From Acanthochromis polyacanthus (lineage: Eukaryota; Chordata; Actinopteri; Pomacentridae): a DNA stretch of 64,000 nucleotides. The stretch covers positions 32,437,639-32,501,638 of the forward strand of contig NC_067116.1 of the NCBI RefSeq assembly GCF_021347895.1, in the 5' to 3' direction. How positions within the stretch are numbered: position 1 is the stretch's first letter; every line of letters begins with the position of its first letter. A program made the translations under genes and the position numbers. Of the stretch, positions 56,661 to 64,000 are shown piece by piece. Under the pieces are notes generated by a model. That model worked only from the letters and a program-made list of their open reading frames with translations, was not told the DNA's origin and did no database searches.

Positions 56661-59600
56661 GGAAAACGTGGACTGGATCGCTCCAAAAGGTGGACCAGAC
56701 TGGAGTTGAGGAAAACGTGGACCGGATCGCTCCAAAAAAGTGGACCGGACTGGATTATAGGAAAACATGGACCGGATCGCTCCAAAAAGTGGACTGGACT
56801 GAAATTGAGGAAAACGTGGACCGGATCGCTCCAAAAAGTGGAACGGAGTTGAGTTGAGCAAAACGTGGACCGGATCGCTCCGAAAAGTGGACCGGACTGG
56901 ATTGTAGGAAAACGTGGACCGGATCGCTGCAAAAAGTGGACCGGACTGGAGTTGAGGAAAACGTGGACCGGATCGCTCCAAAAAAGTGGACCGGACTGGT
57001 TTATAGGAAAACGTGGACCGGATCGCTCCAAAAGGTGGACCGGACTGGAGTTGAGGAAAACGTGGACCGGATCGCTCCAAAAAAGTGGACCGGACTGGAG
57101 TATAGGAAAACATGGACCGGATCACTCCAAAAAGTGGACTGGACTGAAATTGAGGAAAACGTGGACCGGATCACTCCAAAAAGTGGAACGGAGTTGAGTT
57201 GAGGAAAACGTGTACCGGATCGCTCCAAAAAAGCGGACCGGACTGGACTATAGGAAAACATGGACCGGATCGCTCCAAAAAGTGGACTGGACTGAAATTG
57301 ATGAAAACATGGACCGGATCGCTCCAAAAAGTGGGACGGAGTTGAGTTGAGCAAAACGTGGACAGGATCGCTCCGAAAAGTGGACCGGACTGGATTGTAG
57401 GAAAACGTGGACCGGATCGCTGCAAAAAGTGGACTGGACTGGAGTTGAGGAAAACATTTTCGGACGACATACTCAGCTATGACGTTTTTTGTCCATTTTC
57501 GGACGACATACTAAACTATGACGTTTTTTGTCCATTGTCAGACAACATACTAAGCTATGACTTTTTTGTCCATTTTCGGACGACATACTAAACTATGACA
57601 TTTTTGTCCATTTTCAGACGACATACTAAACTATGACGTTTTATGTCCATTTTGGACCACATACTAAACTATGACGTTTTTTGTCCATTGTCAGACAACA
57701 TACTAAGCTATGACTTTTTTGTCCATTGTCGAACAACATATTAAACTATGACATTTTTGTACATTTTCGGACGACATACTTAACTATGACTTTTTTTGTC
57801 CATTTACAGGCGGCATACTAAACTATGACGTTTTTTTGTCCATATTCAGGCGACATACTAAACTATGACTTTTTTGTCCATTGTCGGACGACATACTAAA
57901 CTATGACTTTTTTGTGCATTTTCAGGCAACATACTAAACTATGACGTTTTTGTCCATTTACAGGCGACATACTAAACTATGACTTTTTTTGTCCATTGTT
58001 GAACAACATACTAAACTATGACATTTTGTCCATTTTCGGACGACATACTAAACTATGATGTTTTTTTGTCCATTTTGGATCACATATTAAACTATGACGT
58101 TTTTTGTCCATTTTCAGGCGACATACTAAACTATGACGTTTTTTTGTCCATTGTCGAACAACATATTAAACTATGACATTTTTGTACATTTTCGGACGAC
58201 ATACTAAACTATGACTTTTTTGTCCATTTACAGGCGACATACTAAACTATGACGTTTTTTTGTCCATTTTCATGCGACATACTAAACTATGACGTTTTTT
58301 TGTCCATTTTCAGGCGACATACTAAGCTATGACTTTTTTGTCCATTGTCGGACAACATACTAAACTATGACTTTTTTATCCATTTTCGGACGACATACTA
58401 AACTATGACGTTTTTTGTCCATTTTCAGGCGACGTACTAAACTATGACCTTTTTTTGTCCATTGTCGAACAACATATTAAACTATGACATTTTTGTACAT
58501 TTTCGGACGACATACTAAACTATGACTTTTTTGTCCATTTACAGGCGACATACTAAACTATGACGTTTTTTTGTCCATTTTCAGGCGACATACTAAACTA
58601 TGATGTTTTTTGTCCATTGTCGGACAACATACTAAACTATGACTTTTTTATCCATTTTCGGACGACATACTAAACTATGACGTTTTTTGTCCATTTTCAG
58701 GCGACGTACTAAACTATGACGTTTTGTGTCCATTGTCGGACAACATACTAAGCTATGACTTTTTTGTACATTTTCGGACGACATACTAAACTATGACGTT
58801 TTTTTGTGACATTTGGGAAAACGTGGACTGGATCGCTCAAAAAAGTGGACCGGACTGGATTATAGGAAAACGTGGACCGGATCGCTCCATAAAGTGGAAC
58901 GGACTGAAATTGAGGAAAACGTGGACCGGACCCTTCCAAAAAGTGGAACGGAGTTGAGTTGATGAAAACGTGGACCGGATCGCTCCAAAAAGTGGACCGG
59001 ACTGCAGTTGAGGAAAACGTTTTCGGACGACATACTAAACTGTGACGTTTTTTGTCCATTTTTGAACGACCGACTAAACTATGACATATTTTGTCCATTT
59101 TGGACGACATACTAAACTATGACGTTTTTTTGTGACATTTCGGAAAACGTGGACTGGATCGCTCCAAAAAGTGGACCGGACTGGATTGTAGGAAAACGTG
59201 GACCGGATCGCTCCAAAAAGTGGACCGGACTGCAGTTGAGGAAAACATTGTCGGACAACATTCTAAACTATGATATTTTTGTCCATTTTTGGACGACAGA
59301 CTAAACTATGACGTTTTTTGGTGACATTTTCGAACGATCGACTAAACTATGACATATTTTGTCCATTTTTGACGACATGCTAAACTATGACGTGTTTTTG
59401 TGACATTTGGGAAAACGTGGACTGGATCGCTCAAAAAAGTGGACCGGACTGGATTATAGGAAAACGTGGACCGGACCCTTCCAAAAAGTGGAACGGAGTT
59501 GAGTTGAGGAAAACCTGGACCGGACCCCTCCAAAAAGTGGAACGGAGTGGAGTTGAGGAAAACGTGAAGCGGATCGCTCCAAAAAGTGGACCGGACTGGA

Positions 59601-61140
59601 GTTGAGGAAAACATTTTCGGACGACAAACTAAACTATGACGTGTTTTGTGACATTTGGGAAAACGTGGACTGGATCGCTCAAAAAAGTGGACCGGACTGG
59701 AGTTGAGAAAAATGTGGACCGGATCGCTCCAAAAAAGCGGACCAGACTGGATTATAGGAAAACATGGATCGGATCGCTCCAAAAAGTGGACCGGACTGGA
59801 GTTGAGGAAAACATTTTCGGACAACAGACTAAACTTTGACGTTTTTGTCCATTTTCGGTCGACATACTAAGCTATGACGTTTTTTGTCCGTTTTCAGGCG
59901 ACATACTAAACTATGACGTTTTGTGTCCATTGTCGGACAACAAACTAAACTATGACATTTTTGTCCATTTTCGGACGACATACTAAACTATGACGTTTTT
60001 TTGTCCATTTTTGGACGACCGATTAAACTATGTCGTTTTATGTCCATTTTGGACCACATACTAAACTATGACGTTTTTTGTCCATTTTCAGGCGACATAC
60101 TAAACTATGACGTTTTTTGTCCATTGTCGGACAACATACTAAACTATGACGTTTTTTGTCCATTTTCGAACGACCGACTAAACTATGACATATTTTGTCC
60201 ATTTTGGACGACATACTAAACTATGACATTTTTTTTCTATTTTCAGGCGACATACTAAACTATGACTTTTTTTGTCCATTGTTGAACAACATATTAAACT
60301 ATGACATTTTTGTCCATTTTCGGACGACATACTAAACTATGACGTTTTTTTGTCCATTTTTGGACGACCGACTAAACTATGACGTTTTATGTCCATTTTG
60401 GACCACATATTAAACTATGACGTTTTTTGTCCATTTTCAGGCGACATACTAAACTAAGACGTTTTTTTGTCCATTGTCGAACAACATATTAAACTATGAC
60501 ATTTTTTTACATTTTCGGACGACATACTAAGCTATGACTTTTTTGTCCATTTACAGGCGACATACTAAACTATGACGTTTTTTTGTCCATTTTCAGGCGA
60601 CATACTAAACTATGACGTTTTTTTGTCCATTTTCAGGCGACATACTAAGCTATGACTTTTTTGTCCATTGTCGGACAACATACTAAACTATGACTTTTTT
60701 ATCCATTTTCGGACGACATACTAAACTATGACGTTTTTTGTCCATTTTCAGGCGACGTACTAAACTATGACCTTTTTTTGTCCATTGTCGAACAACATAT
60801 TAAACTATGACATTTTTGTACATTTTCGGACGACATACTAAACTATGACTTTTTTGTCCATTTACAGGCGACATACTAAACTATGACGTTTTTTTGTCCA
60901 TTTTCAGGCGACATACTAAACTATGATGTTTTTTGTCCATTGTCGGACAACATACTAAACTATGACTTTTTTATCCATTTTCGGACGACATACTAAACTA
61001 TGACGTTTTTTGTCCATTTTCAGGCGACGTACTAAACTATGACGTTTTGTGTCCATTGTCGGACAACATACTAAGCTATGACTTTTTTGTCCATTTTCGG
61101 ACGACATACTAAACTATGACGTGTTTTTGTGACATTTGGG
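56661..61140. repeat. Higher-order satellite copy 3, truncated inside
   Basis: It begins with the marker B block (56,661-57,455) and follows copy 2 until about 57,960, where the sequence jumps from the counterpart of about 49,270 to the counterpart of about 53,575 (gtccattgttgaacaac). It resumes with blocks at 58,816, 59,146, 59,406 and 59,656, the last equal to 55,146. This fits unequal exchange or deletion of about 4.3 kb. Confidence 0.82.
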
Positions 61141-64000
61141 AAAACGTGGACTGGATCGCTCAAAAAAGTGGACCGGACTGGATTATAGGAAAACGTGGAC
61201 CGGATCGCTCCATAAAGTGGAACGGACTGAAATTGAGGAAAACGTGGACCGGACCCTTCCAAAAAGTGGAACGGAGTTGAGTTGATGAAAACCTGGACCG
61301 GATCGCTCCAAAAAGTGGACCGGACTGCAGTTGAGGAAAACATTGTCGGACAACATACTAAACTATGACATTTTTCTCCATTTTCGGACGACAGACTAAA
61401 CTATGACGTTTTTTGGTGACATTTGGGAAAACGTGGACTGGATCGCTCAAAAAAGTGGACCGGACTGGATTATAGGAAAACGTGGACCGGATCGCTCCAT
61501 AAAGTGGAACGGACTGAAATTGAGGAAAACGTGGACCGGACCCCTCCAAAAAGTGGAAAGGAGTGGAGTTGAGGAAAACGTGAAGCGGATCGCTCCAAAA
61601 AGTGGACCGGACTGGAGTTGAGGAAAACATTTTCGGACGACATACTAAACTATGACGTGTTTTGTGACATTTGGGAAAACGTGGACTGGATCGCTCAAAA
61701 AAGTGGACCGGACTGGAGTTGATGAAAATGTGGACCGGATCGCTCCAAAAAAGCGGACCGGACTGGATTATAGGAAAACGTGGATCGGATCGCTCCATAA
61801 AGTGGACCGGACTGGAGTTGAGGAAAACATTTTCGAACAACGTACTAAACTATGACGTTTTTTGTCCATTTTCGGGCGACATACTAAACTATGACGTTTT
61901 TTTGTCCATTGTCGGACAACATACTAAACTATGACTTTTTTATCCATTTTCGGACGACATACTAAACTATGACGTTTTTTGTCCGTTTTCAGGCGACATA
62001 CTAAACTATGACGTTTTGTGTCCATTGTCGGACAACAAACTAAACTATGACATTTTGTCCATTTTCGGACGACATACTAAACTATGACTTTTTTTGTCCA
62101 TTTTTGGACGACCGACTAAACTATGACGTTTTATGTCCATTTTGGACCACATATTAAACTATGACGTTTTTTGTCCATTTTCAGGCGACATACTAAACTA
62201 TGACGTTTTTTTGTCCATTGTCGGACAACATATTAAACTATGACGTTTTTGTCCATTTTCGAACGACCGACTAAACTATGACTTTTTTGTCCATTTACAG
62301 GCGACATACTAAACTATGACGTTTTTTTGTCCATTTTCAGGCGACATACTAAACTATGACGTTTTTTGTCCATTGTCGGACAACATACTAAACTATGACT
62401 TTTTTATCCATTTTCGAACGACCGACTAAACTATGACATATTTTGTCCATTTTGGACGACATACTAAACTATGACATTTTTTTTCTATTTTCAGGCGACA
62501 TACTAAACTATGACTTTTTTTGTCCATTGTTGAACAACATACTAAACTATGACATTTTTGTCCATTTTCAAGCGACATACTAAACTATGACGTTTTTTGT
62601 CCATTGTTGGACAACATACTAAACTATGACTTTTTTATCCATTTTCGGACGACATACTAAACTATGACGTTTTTTGTCCATTTTCAGGCGACGTACTAAA
62701 CTATGACGTTTTGTGTCCATTGTCGGACAACATACTAAGCTATGACTTTTTTATCCATTTTCGGACGACATACTAAACTATGACGTTTTTTGTGACATTT
62801 CGGAAAACGTGGACTGGACTGCTCCAAAAAAGTGGACCGGACAGGATTATGGGAAGACATGGACCGGATCGCTCCAAAAAGTGGACCGGACTGCTCCAAA
62901 AAAATGGACCGGACTGGATTATAGGAAAACATGGACCGGATCGCTCCAAAAAGTGGACCGGACTGGAGTTGAGGAAAACGTGGACCGGATCGCTCCAAAA
63001 AGTGGACCGGACTTGAGTTGAGGAAAACGTGGACCGGATCGCTCCAAAAAAGTGGACCGGACTGGATTATAGGAAAACATGGACCGGATCGCTCCAAAAA
63101 TTGGAACGGAGTGGAGTTGAAGAAAACGTGGACCGGATCACTCCAAAAAGTGGACCGGACTGGATTGTAGGAAAACGTGGACCGGATCGCTCCAAAAAGT
63201 GGACCGGACTGCAGTTGAGGAAAACATTGTCGGACAGCATACTAAACTATGACATTTTTGTCCATTTTGGACGACATACTAAACTATGACATTTTTGGTG
63301 ACATTTCGGGTGACATACCAAACTATGACATTTTTTTGTCCATTTACGAATGACATACTCTGACATTTTTTTTTATCATTTTTGGACGACATACTAAACT
63401 GTAACATTTTTCTTCATTTTTGGACAACTGACGTTTTTTGTCACTTTTCGGGTGACATACTATGCCATTTTTTGTCCATTTTGGGCGACATACTGAACGA
63501 TGTCTTTTTCCAGACTGCATAGCTCCAAAAAGTGGACGGGACTGTATTATAGGAAAACGTGGACCGGATCACTCCAAAAAGTGGACCAGACTGAAGTTGA
63601 GGAAAAAGTGTACCGGATCGCTCCAAAAAGGGGAACGGACTGGAGTTGAGGAAAACGTGTACCGGATTGCTTCAAAGACTGGAACGGAGTGGAGTGGAGG
63701 AAAACATGGACCGGATAGCTCCAAAAAGTGGACCGAACTTTGAGGAAAACATTTTCGGACGACAACCTAAACTGTGATGTTTTTGTCCATTTTCGGACAA
63801 AAAATGACTTCTTTGTCCATTTTCGGACCACAAAGGACTTTTTTGTCCATGTTCGGACGACATACTAAACCATGACATTTTTTGGTCCATTTTCGAACGA
63901 CATGTAAACTGTGATGTTTTTGTCCATTTTTGGACAAAAAATGACTTCTTTGTCCATTTTCGGACCACAAAGGACTTTTTTGTCCATGTTCGGATGACAT
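61141..64000. repeat. Right part of the composite satellite, running off the window
   Basis: B blocks near 61,141, 61,426, 61,676, 62,801-63,225 and 63,509-63,750. The block at 62,801 matches the one at 32,048 (ggactggactgctcc, ggacaggattat), and the A stretch at 63,362-63,508 matches 30,905-31,050. After 63,751 A units with ggaccacaaaggac appear, similar to the 29-30 kb zone. The array does not end within the window. Confidence 0.87.

Noticed and set aside
26400..64000. Regular repeats considered as a CRISPR array
   Set aside because: There are no unique spacers, units run head to tail, no cas genes exist, and the genome is that of a vertebrate.

Overview
The window is vertebrate nuclear DNA, almost certainly from a teleost fish. 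Spliced exons with GT/AG borders, a p53-family gene, tRNA-derived SINEs with GATG tails and a Tc1-like transposon all point that way; the species cannot be told from the sequence. No bacterial or viral genes are seen.

Positions 1-25,670 hold the downstream part of tp63 on the + strand. The window contains the start exon of the deltaN transcript (2158-2199), all shared exons through the DNA-binding and tetramerisation domains (6745-17966), an alternative gamma terminal exon with its own poly(A) signal (20291-20366), and the alpha/beta C-terminal exons with the SAM and inhibitory domains (21786-24381), followed by the 3'UTR. Joined, the exons give a deltaN-alpha protein of 580 residues and a deltaN-gamma protein of 377 residues without any frame break. 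The TA-specific first exons are not visible and should lie left of position 1. Introns carry SINE pieces, a nested hairpin, a 425-bp MITE-like element and two inverted copies of one non-autonomous element that enclose the gamma exon.

At 26048-26194 a 48-residue open frame with a good start context lies on the - strand, convergent with tp63. I do not recognise it.

From about 26,400 to the right edge the window is one composite satellite. It is built from two unrelated units: an AT-rich unit of about 39 bp (unit A, with GTCCATTTTCGGAC and GACATACTAAACTATGACG) and a GC-richer unit of about 49 bp (unit B, with GTGGACCGGATCGCTCC and GTGGACCGGACTGG). The first 4.6 kb is A only; from about 31,046 A and B blocks alternate and are arranged in higher-order copies of up to about 8.7 kb (starting at 33,034, 41,621, 47,971 and 56,661). 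A decayed Tc1-like transposon (26723-28514), itself hit by two SINE copies, sits in the A array, and a LINE-like 3' fragment (44206-44894) sits in one B block. Many open frames run through the satellite in several frames and on both strands; they follow from the repeat composition and are not called as genes. Part of the array (about 38,160-47,950) is full of single-base indels relative to its sister copies and looks like unpolished assembly.
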